From positions 15,424,778 to 15,488,777 of the forward strand of contig NC_052510.1 in the NCBI RefSeq assembly GCF_014356525.2: a stretch of 64,000 bases of DNA, written 5' to 3'. The notes beneath the pieces are model-generated. The model was not told where the DNA came from and did not search any database. It was given only the letters and a program-made list of their open reading frames with translations. This document shows, in pieces, positions 35,798-46,470 of this stretch. Origin of the DNA: Nilaparvata lugens (taxonomy: Eukaryota > Arthropoda > Insecta > Hemiptera > Delphacidae). The translations under genes and the position numbers were made by a program. Within the stretch, counting starts at the first letter, position 1. Every line of letters begins with the position of its first letter.

Positions 35798-37830
35798 AGA
35801 GAAATTAGGATGGAAAGCATGTAAGAAACAAGATAGTTGAACGAAAAAACAAGGTGACAACCTTGTAGAAAGTAAAACAAAGAATGAAGATGACAACGGT
35901 ACGGGGAAGAAAAGAAATAAAATAAAAACCAACAATGGAAAAAGAATTTAGCAAAAAAGGAGAAAATTCAATGGACAAAGAAAGAAGATTGAAGGACTGC
36001 ATATTATGGAAGGGCGCAAAAATTACAATGATGAGTATTCTAAAACAAAAACCTCAAACAAACCAGCTTTTATGTGAACGAAAATGCTATGAAACAAGTT
36101 TCGTAAAATCATTGAACTACGTTGAGCTGAAAAAGTAGAAAGCTTTCCAATTTTTTTAAAAGGTGGACAGATAATGAAAAACGGTACACCATTGTGAATG
36201 TGTAGGCCCAGAGGCGAGAGAGCAACAAAGCCCGACAGACGATGATCACTTGGGACAGTCCAAAGTCAAAACATATCGAGCAGAAATGCAGGCAACACAT
36301 CCCTGCCCAACCAGTGTCCATTCAATTTCACAAAATAACTTTTTGCCCGCAACACAATCCAAATCTCCACCACTCTTCCCCTAACAGTATTTCTTCCTCC
36401 TCCTCACAGATTCGTGGTTGAATGGTTACCAACTGACCACCGCTGTAGGTCTTCACTGATGGGCTTTGCCTTATCTAAACCTCACCGGGTTTACAGCCCA
36501 TACAGGGAAGGATGAAGAAGAGGAATAGGATGAAATCGTCCGGATTTATTTGAGAGGATGATTGGCGTAAGAGTGCTCCCCCCTCCCACTACACACATGA
36601 ATCTGGATTCAAACTGTTGCTACTGTGGACCACTACCCTGGACAAAATCCTGACAGTGTAATCCTGTTTGAAAAACTGACAGGCCTTTCGTCCCTCCCAG
36701 TCCCAGTCCAGCCTCCCGAATCCCTAAAATCCTGACGATTCGCGATTTTCGACTGGCCTCAACGGATTTTACTCACCCTTCCTCACACTCATCATATCAC
36801 TAGATTTCCTCTGTCTAAAATCAAACTCTCACTCACTCTCTCTCAACCCTCACAGATTATTATTAACCTCTCACTCACTCACTCTCAATCTTCAAATATT
36901 ATATTATTTTCCTCTCACTCACTCTCTATCAATCCGCAACGATTATAATACCACTCACATACTATCTCAATCCATACAGATTATATTAACCACTATCGTC
37001 TATCTCTATCACTATCGTATATCCTACCTCTGTCTCAAAATACTATTCATTCATTCTCTCCAACTGTCCCTATCACGGCACTAGGCAATGTGTTGAAAAA
37101 AGCAGAAACGTTAATTGGTCTTCACATTGCTGGATGCAATATGAAGTCTGGTGGCTCCTGAGTGCTGAGATATGGAAGAAACTCTCATTGCAAGGGGAGA
37201 GGAGCAGTCAAACAGTCAGATATCATACTGATAGCATTAAATAAATTATGAATAATATTTACAAATGACAAACAGCTCTTATTTATTCTTATTTGTTCTC
37301 ATGGTCTTTATTGACGGAGAGATCCTTTGCGATGTTGCTTCGCCGAGATGTTCAATACAGCACTGATAAACAATCAAATTGCGAATAATGCTTGAATGAG
37401 CACCTGGAGATTATTAATATAGTTTAAAGTACGGTAGTAGTATTTTTTATAGGCTAAATATAAAATTATTCGAATTGGAATTAATCGCCAAATTACATTG
37501 GTTCAATAGAATTATTCTCATTTATTTATTAATTGAAGAGAACAGTCGTATTCGTGTAGATTCCAGATAATACTGAACTACATCACTATATCCTACACCA
37601 AAAACTCTCACTCATACTATCTTACCAGAATCGAACACAAAAATCCATTACATTCTATATCTACTCTTTATATCATACTTACATAACTGATAACTCCTTC
37701 CTATAAGTTCACTTCAAAGACAATTGACCACAATTTCTTACACAATGTCAGAATTTTACTGAACAATATTTTCCATATTACTATTTTAAATTTTTTCATG
37801 GTGTACAAGTATTTTAGTCAGTAGAGAGAG
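35798..37830. other. gene-free sequence
   Basis: No gene is supported. 35840-36140 is purine-rich. 36400-36780 is mixed, GC-richer sequence without a recognisable domain. 36780-37060 is pyrimidine-rich with CACTCACTCTC repeats. Confidence 0.5.
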
Positions 37831-37965
37831 AATACAATATAGTAACGATTTCAGCTAGTAACAGTTCGAAGGTAGCCTATACATATAATTTATCATGGAA
37901 TACGAGCAATGAAAAAATACAATATAATGACGATTTAACCTGGAAACAGTTCAACGGTATAAATA
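37831..37965. repeat. imperfect direct repeat, 85-bp period
   Basis: AATACAATATA is found at 37831 and 37916. Each is followed by a (A/G)ACGATTT block and AACAGTTC(G/A)A(A/C)GGTA. Confidence 0.75.
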
Positions 37966-38152
37966 TAGACAGTACATTACTGAGTACAGTGTAGAGTGTA
38001 GTGTTAATAAATAGTAGTGTACAGTGGGCGTGCTGGAGCTATTGCCATTGCTATGTAGTTGGCCTAACTCGGCCTCTAAACAATTGGCCCATGATTGTAG
38101 GTTACACCAGCCACCGCTGCCGTAATTGTACACTGCCCTGCCAGGCTGCCAC
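37966..38152. other. short spacer before the retrotransposon
   Basis: No feature is seen. Confidence 0.5.
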
Positions 38153-38184
38153 TCAATGATTCAATGATTCAATGATTCAATGAT
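38153..38184 (-). repeat. CR1 3'-terminal octamer array, four units
   Basis: TCAATGAT is repeated four times exactly on the plus strand (ATCATTGA in the sense of the element), followed at once by the element's 3' UTR (TTTATTACAGC on the plus strand). CR1 elements end in a few copies of an 8-bp unit used in reverse transcription priming, so this fixes the 3' boundary. Confidence 0.88.
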
Positions 38185-38517
38185 TTTATTACAGCCAGAA
38201 AATACATACAGTACACTAGGCCATGTCATTACAATAAAATTTCTAACAGAATTACAATAACAATACATAAATAAAGATAATACACAACATGCAGTACAAG
38301 AGCAGGCTTCAAAGCTATTCGGTTTCTCACAAGAAAATAATAAATAATAATACAGAAATATCAATAAACAATTACTAAACTTCAATTCTATCACAGTCTA
38401 TACAGCCTATTCTAATTTTAATCTATACCTACTTTTACAATAAATCGTGAACAAACTAAAACCATAGAAACTCTATTATCACAGTCGGCAATTTACTTAG
38501 TGCTTTACACAGTCAAT

Positions 38518-41409
38518 TTACATAGTGCTTGGGTCAGACTCGTCAAACTCATGAATGGAATAGAACGGGTTGGCGACCAGCCATGACTTGACCCGCTTCT
38601 TAAAGCTCACCAGAGGCAGCTCTCTTACTTCATCAGGTAGCCTATTGAAAAATCTGATGCCAGATATGGGAAAACTTTTCCTGGATCTTTCCAATCTCAC
38701 CCCGGGCAGGACCAGGTTTCCATTTCCCCGTGTAGCGTGACTGTGGATCTGATTGGCCCTGGTGTACAAATGAATATTCTCTCTAACCGAAACCAAGCAC
38801 TCGTATATGTACAGGCTGTAAACTGTCATCACTCGTAAATGTACAAACAATGGTTTGCAGTGATCAATCCAACCAGCTCTCATCACAATTCTAATGGCTC
38901 TTTTTTGCATTAATAGCACCCTATTCACACTCGCAGCGTGCCCCCACAGCCTTGTACCATATGCAATATGGCTCTGGAAAAAAGCAAAGTAAGCTTGGCG
39001 CACAAAACCGTCAGGCACACATGATACAAGCCTTCTAAGCAGAAAAATGACCCTACTTAGCCTTTTGCAGAGCTGGCTGATGTGAGCCTCCCAGGTCAAC
39101 CTACTATCCAGGGAAAACCCCAAGAGCTTCACAGTACCCGTGGCAATCCCAGAATTGAGGCTGAATGATAGCTCCTGAGTCTTGTCACTGTTAAGAGCCA
39201 GCTTATTTAGATCAAACCATTGAGACGCACTATGATACAGCTCCCTCACAGCAAGCCTGGCAGAATCTACGCTCTTATGATCCGCAAATAGTGATGTGTC
39301 ATCTGCGAATAACAGAACACCACCATCTACTGAATAATATATATCATTTATTGAGATGAGAAAGAGCAAAGGTCCCAAAACTGATCCCTGTGGGACTCCA
39401 TGTTTCAAGGGTGCAGGACTTGATAGTTCACCATTCCAGTCCACAACCTGCAACCTATCACTCAGGTATGATTTCATCAGTCTGACAGCACCGACTCCAA
39501 GGCCATACTTCTCCAGCTTTCCCAATAGAATATTGTGCGAGACACAGTCGAAGGCACGTGATAAATCACAGAGCAAAAGCGATGAAGATCTTCCATTCTC
39601 AAATGCCTCCAGGACTGATTGAATGAGAGTCTGCACAGCAGAGACAGTCGATCTTCCTCTCCTGAAACCAAACTGAACAGGAACCAGCAGACCATTATTC
39701 TCAAAATAGTTGTACAGCTGAATAAACAATACCGTCTCAAAAATTTTTGCAATCACCGGGATCAAAGATATGAATCTATAGTTGCTTACACTGTCCAGAG
39801 CACCCTTCTTGTGAATTGGAACTGCTCTTGATATCTTGAGCTCATCAGGGAAAACACCCTCATCGATACACTTATTGATAAGGCATGCAAGTATTGGACT
39901 CAAGAAACAAATAATCCGCCTCAGAAAAGCCACACTCATTCCATAAATATCTTTTGCCTTTGATACACTAAAATCATTTACTATGCTTACAACATCAGCA
40001 GGTGTCACATGGTTCCATTCAAAGTTTCCTTCTACAACTGGAATACCCTGAAGAGCATTGGGAAGATCGGTTGCAATATTATTTGGAATATTATTCACAA
40101 TACTCTCCACAGATGTGACATAGAACTGATTAAATTCACTGGCAGTTGTGAAACTTAGATCACCTTCTTCTGATTTAGGCTTATGTGAATTTATAAGACT
40201 CCAGGCAGCCCTACATGAATTTTGAGCCTCTGCAATGAATTTTGCATTGGCGTTTTTCTTAGCCTCTCGCAATCTATAACGGTAATCCTTCTTGAGCCCA
40301 GTTGCTAGTTCAACCAGGTGAGGCCTGATTCTAGCTAAATCATTTGTCATGGATACCATATCTCTCATTCGGGCTAGTTCAGGAGTGAACCAGTCTTTTA
40401 CTTGTGGTACAGAATTTCCCTTCATAGTTGTGAATCTTTTAGAACTTAGCGACCTCATTCTTAGTGGAAAGAAAAACTTGAAACCATCCATGAGAGCATG
40501 AAAGAAACATTGAAAACCACCAACCGCCTGCATATCAATAACAGATTCCAACCAAGAGTCAACCCAAACCCCCAAATAATCACAGAAAAGTCTGACAATA
40601 CCATCATTGAACACTCTGTAAGAAACGTTTCTACTGGAACCATTACAACTTCCAACAACATCTGCCATAAAAGTGGCTTCCATGAGAATGTGTTTATGAT
40701 CTGCAATCTGATCAACACTAACCTCAGCAACATAGCTCCAATGGTCCAAATTTGTGAAAAAATTATCAAGGGAAGCATTACCTCTTGTAGGTTGCATTAC
40801 TGCACTATACAAATTCAGACTTCTTAACAAATTCAAAAAACCTGAGGATGCTGCCGACGTGCCAAGCAAATCAATATTGTGATCAGTTCCAATTATTACA
40901 AACAAACCAATATTACTGAGACATCCAACACATAATTCAAGCTGCTGCAAAAAACATTCAACATTTCCATTAGGAGAGCGATACATGCTTACCACAACAA
41001 GTGACAACTCCGGAATATGTATCCCAGCAAACTCAGCATGCATCTCAATACAGAACTCTTTGAGGTCTAGGGCGTTTGCCGACCATGCCATACTCTCTCG
41101 CACAAAAACAGCTACACCACCACTTGAAGTCTGCCTAGAGAAATGAGCTACCTTCCTGAGACCAGCCAAATTGCTGTAGTATTCAATCTCATCTTCAACA
41201 AGCCAGTGTTCACAGATGCACAAAACGTCGATGTCATGCAGCTCACAAAGTAACTCAAGCTCACTAATTTTATTCCGCATGCATTGGACATTAATGGAGC
41301 ACAATTTTACGTTCCTACCTGTATAAGTTTCATGATGTTCAATTGATCCCCCTCTGTGCTTGTCCATGGCTGTTATAGGTATATCAATGAGGTTTGAATG
41401 AGCAATCAT
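38518..41409 (-). CDS. CR1 ORF2: AP endonuclease / reverse transcriptase polyprotein (963 aa)
   Basis: The protein nicks target DNA and copies the element's RNA at the nick. Residues about 33-245 form an APE-type endonuclease: N40, catalytic Glu in CICEHWL (E67), GGVAVFVR (97-104), SMYRSPN (Y143), GTDHNID (D176, N178) and ADH (D237, H238). Residues about 500-760 form the reverse transcriptase: KKGALDSVSNYR, FGFRRGRST, the catalytic LLLCDLSRAFD (D615), HGVPQGSVLGP (670-680) and FADD (701-704). The C-terminal 200 residues are the usual thumb-like region. Start: an ATG at 41409, 24-32 residues before the endonuclease core; it lies 113 bp downstream of the ORF1 stop in another frame, so reinitiation is likely. 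Oddities: TDHN replaces the usual GDFN and ADH the usual SDH; catalytic D, N and H are kept. No stop or frameshift is present. Confidence 0.93.
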   Translation of the reverse strand: MIAHSNLIDIPITAMDKHRGGSIEHHETYTGRNVKLCSINVQCMRNKISELELLCELHDIDVLCICEHWLVEDEIEYYSNLAGLRKVAHFSRQTSSGGVAVFVRESMAWSANALDLKEFCIEMHAEFAGIHIPELSLVVVSMYRSPNGNVECFLQQLELCVGCLSNIGLFVIIGTDHNIDLLGTSAASSGFLNLLRSLNLYSAVMQPTRGNASLDNFFTNLDHWSYVAEVSVDQIADHKHILMEATFMADVVGSCNGSSRNVSYRVFNDGIVRLFCDYLGVWVDSWLESVIDMQAVGGFQCFFHALMDGFKFFFPLRMRSLSSKRFTTMKGNSVPQVKDWFTPELARMRDMVSMTNDLARIRPHLVELATGLKKDYRYRLREAKKNANAKFIAEAQNSCRAAWSLINSHKPKSEEGDLSFTTASEFNQFYVTSVESIVNNIPNNIATDLPNALQGIPVVEGNFEWNHVTPADVVSIVNDFSVSKAKDIYGMSVAFLRRIICFLSPILACLINKCIDEGVFPDELKISRAVPIHKKGALDSVSNYRFISLIPVIAKIFETVLFIQLYNYFENNGLLVPVQFGFRRGRSTVSAVQTLIQSVLEAFENGRSSSLLLCDLSRAFDCVSHNILLGKLEKYGLGVGAVRLMKSYLSDRLQVVDWNGELSSPAPLKHGVPQGSVLGPLLFLISINDIYYSVDGGVLLFADDTSLFADHKSVDSARLAVRELYHSASQWFDLNKLALNSDKTQELSFSLNSGIATGTVKLLGFSLDSRLTWEAHISQLCKRLSRVIFLLRRLVSCVPDGFVRQAYFAFFQSHIAYGTRLWGHAASVNRVLLMQKRAIRIVMRAGWIDHCKPLFVHLRVMTVYSLYIYECLVSVRENIHLYTRANQIHSHATRGNGNLVLPGVRLERSRKSFPISGIRFFNRLPDEVRELPLVSFKKRVKSWLVANPFYSIHEFDESDPSTM

Positions 41410-41522
41410 TATACTTCTGGGAGGTTTAGGTTTTCTAATGGAGTTCGAAATTATAGGTATTAGAGAGCCAGTTACCTCTGCATGTAGGCTGAAGCTTTGT
41501 TCAACTTCATTGTCTGGAGCTA

Positions 41523-43028
41523 TTAGTTTAAATTTAATGCTACATCTGGTTCGCCTGTAGCCGGTACTACAGCATCAACCTCTCCCCCAATCAACGAAGT
41601 ACTGCCCTCCAAACATGGCCCAGTTGTGAGCTCAATAATCATGGACTCATAAAGATTACTACTAGAAGTGGCTTTTTTCCTATCCAGGGAATCCCTAATA
41701 ATAGCATCAAGCCTCCTAGCTATTTTAATTTTCCCTTTTTTATTGATGTGTAAACCATGACTTGTGTGTTCTTTTGCAGTGAGATCCCATGTGTTCAACA
41801 AGGTAACAAATCCGGAGACAATTTTTTTCAGGAGACCATTAATCACCTTTATCATGCAATTTATGGGTGAGGCAGCCGGCATATCATATCTGTAAGGCAC
41901 AGTCCCTATTATCACGTTAGTATGTCTTGTCTGACGCAGTAAACTCTCAACTGCCAATCTGAATATAATAGTGTCCTTTTCATTAGCTGAGTCATTTATG
42001 TCATTTGTACCACCTAATATAATTAAATAATCTTCTTTATTCATAAGCTGTACCTCTTTACAATTAAAAATTCTATCTAATATTTGACACATACCAGCAC
42101 CAGGGTATACAAAGCTTGAGACACTATATGAATGTGGTATTCTATTTTGTAGATAGGATGCCAGATCACGACCTTGACTATCAGAGAATATAATAATTTT
42201 CCCCCTTACATGTTCTATAATATTCCTTATTTTAGATTCACTTGTTTGACCCAATGACTCACTGCAGTCCTCACTCACTACTAATTTTCCTACTAATTCA
42301 ACTTCTTGGCTTACTTTTGATATTATATTAGCAAGATTTTCCCTTTCCAATTCCAATGAACTAATTATACTTCTATTTTCAGCTATATCATGCTCCAAGT
42401 TTATAATTTCCTTATACAATTTATCCTTGGTTTTATTGAGTGAGATAAAATTACTGTTTGCAATAGCATAGTGCTGATCATCAGAATCAGTTGACAAACT
42501 TTCGGTCTGTATGGCAACACATTGAGTAGTAGGTGAATGTGATGGCACACATTCAGGATGTTTAAGAGATTGAATTTCTGCTATAAGTGCATCCTGATAA
42601 CCAAGAAGTTCATTAATACGTTCAATGAGAACATCCTTGTCCTGTAGAAAAAGGGGGTCAGTCTGACTACTTACATCAAAAGAGAGTGCCTTTCTTATAT
42701 TTTTTAAACTTGAATCTACAGACAAACGTGACATCCTACATGTAATAACTCTATTAGTCGTTTTTTCAGCAGTGTCAATTGTTACTGATTTTGATAAAGA
42801 ATTTTTACAAAGTTGTGGGGGAGTTTGTGTAGCATGTTTGACATGACTGTTTGCAGATGATTTAAAATTTTTTAATGACTTGTCAGTAGTGATGGTACTA
42901 GAGCAGCCTTTATGGACACATCTCCAAACAATATCGCCCGAGGACAAGGAATGACTCTTTCTATAACAATTCTTATCATAATAAATAGCATCGTTATTTC
43001 TAGTTGTTTTATAAAGAGAAAAAGACAT
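41523..43028 (-). CDS. CR1 ORF1: FLYWCH-like zinc finger, coiled coil and SGNH esterase (501 aa)
   Basis: This is a nucleic-acid-binding ORF1 protein expected to coat the element RNA. Residues 1-66 resemble a FLYWCH zinc finger: a Lys/Tyr-rich start, W35-x-C37-x4-C42 and H62-x2-H65. About 128-157 and 203-250 are heptad-like, probable coiled coils for oligomerisation. Residues about 277-445 form an SGNH/GDSL hydrolase: block I FSDSQG (nucleophile S284), block II Gly in VYPGAG, block III GGTND (N342) and block V with HGLH (His427). The Asp usually three residues before the His is H424 here. ORF1 esterases are known from CR1 elements; their substrate is thought to be a lipid or ester but is unsettled. 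The start is an ATG at 43028, the first residue before the finger. The frame is intact. ORF2 follows after 113 bp. Confidence 0.88.
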   Translation of the reverse strand: MSFSLYKTTRNNDAIYYDKNCYRKSHSLSSGDIVWRCVHKGCSSTITTDKSLKNFKSSANSHVKHATQTPPQLCKNSLSKSVTIDTAEKTTNRVITCRMSRLSVDSSLKNIRKALSFDVSSQTDPLFLQDKDVLIERINELLGYQDALIAEIQSLKHPECVPSHSPTTQCVAIQTESLSTDSDDQHYAIANSNFISLNKTKDKLYKEIINLEHDIAENRSIISSLELERENLANIISKVSQEVELVGKLVVSEDCSESLGQTSESKIRNIIEHVRGKIIIFSDSQGRDLASYLQNRIPHSYSVSSFVYPGAGMCQILDRIFNCKEVQLMNKEDYLIILGGTNDINDSANEKDTIIFRLAVESLLRQTRHTNVIIGTVPYRYDMPAASPINCMIKVINGLLKKIVSGFVTLLNTWDLTAKEHTSHGLHINKKGKIKIARRLDAIIRDSLDRKKATSSSNLYESMIIELTTGPCLEGSTSLIGGEVDAVVPATGEPDVALNLN

Positions 43029-43680
43029 CTTATAATTTCTCTCTAGTCACACTGTATGAGTTATAGGAATAAAACAACAATATTCTTAAGCATGAGAAAT
43101 GAAAGAAATACATTCAAGTTGGAAATCAAAGAGAAATACAGTTTTAATTGTTAAGGAAAAGTGATAAGATTCCATTCATTGAGTCCACTCAGTTTATTAT
43201 CTTTTTATTTTTGAGATTAGCGATGATAACTGTCAGTCACTCTCACAACTGCAACTGTCACACACAGAATTAGATTAGACAAGCCAGCCGCACGAGAAAC
43301 AGGAGCAGCTGACAATCTTACCGCATGATAAGAATAACAGCTACAGCACAAGATACTAGTCTCAGCCTTGTCAACAATTCGTAGATTCAATTTGTGAAGA
43401 AGAGTCGGGTTTTCTGAGATAAGAAGATACCGGTACACGTAGATCTATCAAAAGGCTCCACTCAACGCCGAGATAACAGCAAGGGTGAGAATTTCACAGA
43501 GGATGACTCCGTTGATGATACGCTGCTCAGATCAACAACAGTATCATTGATCAATGCTGCCGATAAGTAGTGACCACTAGTTGCTACAGCTAAGCAACCG
43601 TGCAACGGTTGAAGTTCTAGATGAAACGGGGAACCGCAGAGGATTGAGCACTCCTCTGTGTAGTCCCAATTCAGAAGTTT
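43029..43680 (-). other. probable 5' UTR/internal promoter region of the CR1 element
   Basis: This stretch upstream of ORF1 is GC-richer than its surroundings from about 43210 to 43680 and has no tandem repeats. In CR1-type elements the promoter lies inside the 5' UTR. Its outer boundary is a guess from base composition. Confidence 0.4.
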
Positions 43681-44569
43681 GTTTCTTATTAGTGACAGTT
43701 CTATGAGAGAAATTTCAGATCTTTACGTTTAAAGCAGGGTGGTCAAAGTTCATTAAGCAAGATTAAATGCATCAAATACCGTCTTTCTCCATTGCTTTCA
43801 GGTAGGTTAGAAAACAATTTTGACCTCAAAAAGTTCAATTTCCAGGTTTTTACTCACGATTTGACACTAATCTTGAAGTCAACCACTGTATGTATTCGAA
43901 AAACTATTTCTAAGTAATGAAAAACCATTGAAAATACTTGAAAAGAAATAAACTTTGAGACACAAATACAATCAACCAGTCAAGGCAGCCAGTCAACTCA
44001 CCAATATAATCATAGCCAGAGCCTGAGCAAGGTGCCGTCAATACAAACCATATACACCACAGGTTGCACTCATGCTCAAAAAACTAAATGACCAATCTTG
44101 AAATCAAAATTCATTTTCCAGTAATCGAAGAATTCATTGGTCTATTAACGCACAACGAGCTGTATATCGATCAATTCAGGTAGACTTTCTAATTCTTAAA
44201 ATGATAGAGACATGCAGCAGCTACTTGAAAGTGAATTGAAACGATTGTAATAGTAAAAGATGTTATTGTAAGCTTAATAATTTATCGTGTATTTTTTACT
44301 TTTCTAGATGGTGTGTGGCACTGAAGTCAACTGGATTCAGGGAGTCGGAATAACTGTTGAACCTCAATTTGGACAAAAGATTCAGAAATGTTGTGGAACT
44401 TCTTCATACCCTGAATTGAGCATGAAGAAATAATCTTGATTGAGCCTAAAGTGGATAAAATTGAAAGTGTAGTAAACAACTTAATCATTAATTTTAATCC
44501 TAAATAATTTTATAATCTCTCCTCTAATCAGTTTAGCCTGTTTTTCTTAGTTATAATGTTTCAATTATA
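43681..44569. other. gene-free spacer between the CR1 and mariner-like elements
   Basis: No gene or repeat is seen. It ends in the TA (44568-44569) that forms the left target duplication of the next element. Confidence 0.55.
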
Positions 44570-45032
44570 CAGGGTGTTTCAGAAGTAGTGTCGAGAATTT
44601 TAGGGTATTGTACCTGGATGCTAGGAGACTACAAATGTCATATTTGAAGTGTCCAAAACTCAGCGGTTATCCTTATAGCTGCCATTTTGTTTTTTTCACT
44701 TAAAAATTTTTATCTCAAGAACGAAATGTTGTATTGATCTGAAATTTGGCATGAATATTTATGCTATAAAGACTCAACTATAAAAAATAAAAAAAAAATT
44801 TTTCGTTTAAATTTTTCAAAATGGCGGCCATTTTAAATTTTTGATGGCGAATATCTCGAAAACCGTCCATTTTACAGAAAATTTACAAGAGACCAAAAAG
44901 TTAGCAAATCTTTTCACGATTCCAATGATACCTAATTTATTAAGATTGGTCAAAGAATAACAGAGAAATTAATTTTTTTCGTACTGCATGCATGACCACT
45001 TTTCACCATTTAAAGATCAATATTAATTTTTT
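44570..45032 (+). repeat. left terminal inverted repeat (463 bp)
   Basis: It matches 46471-46933 on the opposite strand, ending internally at AAAGATCAATATTAATTTTT. Confidence 0.92.
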
Positions 45033-45282
45033 AATTCCAGATGTATCTAAGATGAAGCTTTGAAACTCGGTATGGCTCCATATGGGCAAACAGATGATTT
45101 TACAATGGTTTTCAGATGATAATGTTTGTCTTGTAAAAGTATTGTTGTTTCATTAAAAGTAAAGAACCAGATGTAGTGCTTCCTATTTCTTAGTCTCACG
45201 TTTCCTAGGTCTTATTTCTATCTTAAATTTCCAGTTTCAATATTTTCTTACGTTGCTTCTACACAAATATTTAATTATTGTA

Positions 45283-46358
45283 ATGGAATTTAGTTCGCTG
45301 GAGTACACCGATATTCACTTCATGTATGGAGCAGCTCTTGGCAATGCGACCGAAGCAAGAAGAATGTATGCAGCTGCATTTCCAAACCGCCGTCTCCCTT
45401 CCGACAAGGTGTTCACAAGAACTCACAATCGGCTGAGAGAAGTTGGTTCATTTGAACGGAACAGGGTAATTGCTGGTAGGCCTCGAGCAGTTCGAAATGT
45501 TGCTTTTGAAGAGGAAGTATTGCAGAAATTCGATTTCAATCCTAGAACGAGTACGAGAGCAGTTGCAAAGCAAATCAATTCAAGTGCTTCTTCTGTGTGG
45601 CGTGTACTAAACAAGGAAAGACTTCACCCCTTCCGCTTTCAAAAAGTTCACTCATTGGTTGAACGCGACTATGAGCCAAGAGTAACTGTGCCCGTTGGTT
45701 TCTTCAGCAAGACATTATCCAACCAAATTTTCTAGAAAATGTGTTATTTACCGATGAGTCCAGCTTTACAAGAGAAGGAATCTTCAACTCTCGCAACAGT
45801 CACGTCTGGGCCTTAGACAATCCTCATGAGGTCAAAGTGCGTGGTTATCAGCATAGATTTTCGCTGAATGTTTGGACGGGTATCTTAGGTAATCGCGTGA
45901 TTGGACCATACATTCTTCCTAATCGTCTGAATTCTCCCACGTGCATTACTTTTTTAAGAGACATACTACCAGAACTTTTGGAAGATGTGCCTCTTGCAAA
46001 CAGATATAATATTTGGTTTCAACATGATGGTGCCCCTGCTCATTTCGGAAATGTTGTTACGGACTTTCTGAACATGACCTATCGTCAGCGGTGGATTGGG
46101 CGGGGTGGACCTGTACCGTGGCCCGCACGTTCACCTGACCTCAACCCTTTAGATTTTTTTTTCTGGGGCCATATGAAAGACCTTGTTTACAGCACGCCAG
46201 TAGAAAACGAAGAAGACCTTGTGGCAAGAGTGGTTGCTGCAGCAGGTGCCATTCAAGATGATGAAAATGCTTTTATAGCAGTTCGACGGTCCATGATTGA
46301 AAGGTGCAGACTGTGTAATCAAGTTGAAGGACGGCATTTTGAGCAATTGCTGCATTAG
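45283..46358 (+). pseudogene. mariner-like transposase, DDxD type, broken by one frameshift
   Basis: The product would cut and paste the element by binding its ends and hydrolysing DNA. The first part (ATG 45283 to about 45690, 135-140 residues) has two helix-turn-helix units: MEFSSLEYTDIHFMYG...GNATEARRMY of the DUF4817 type, then a GRPR linker (65-68) and a second HTH ending in SVWRVLN. The second part, in the next frame to 46358, has the DDE_3 catalytic core: LFTDES (first Asp), QHDGAPAH (second Asp) and RSPDLNPLDFFFWG (third Asp). I count 36 residues between the second and third Asp. Reading across the break fits loss of a single base at about 45688-45695; the first frame then stops at 45733. 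Apart from that lesion no stop occurs. Without it the length would be about 358 residues, usual for the family. Confidence 0.88.
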
Positions 46359-46470
46359 TATCAGTGAACCGATTTGAGTGAAATTAATATTTTTCAATGT
46401 AAAATAAAATTTGGAGGAAAGTTATTCTTGTATATTTCTGTAATAAGAACGGTTTTCATGAAATTATAAA

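Larger units (their letters stand above)
38153..43680 (-). mobile_element. CR1-type non-LTR retrotransposon, apparently full length (~5.5 kb)
   Basis: It lies on the minus strand in the order 5' region (about 43680-43029), ORF1, a 113-bp spacer, ORF2, a ~330-bp 3' UTR, and four 8-bp repeats at the 3' end. ORF1 with an SGNH esterase, ORF2 with AP endonuclease plus reverse transcriptase, and termination in short tandem repeats rather than poly(A) are together diagnostic of the CR1 clade. Both frames are uninterrupted, so the insertion is probably recent. The 5' end is estimated from the drop in GC content near 43680 and is uncertain. No target-site duplication was recognised, which is common for CR1. 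Confidence 0.85.

Noticed and set aside
39356..40827. Open frames on the plus strand and in other minus frames within the CR1 element
   Set aside because: Shadows of ORF2, with no independent domains.
45253..45282. Ten extra N-terminal codons of the transposase frame
   Set aside because: That start is TTG. The ATG at 45283 gives the usual N-terminus of the family.
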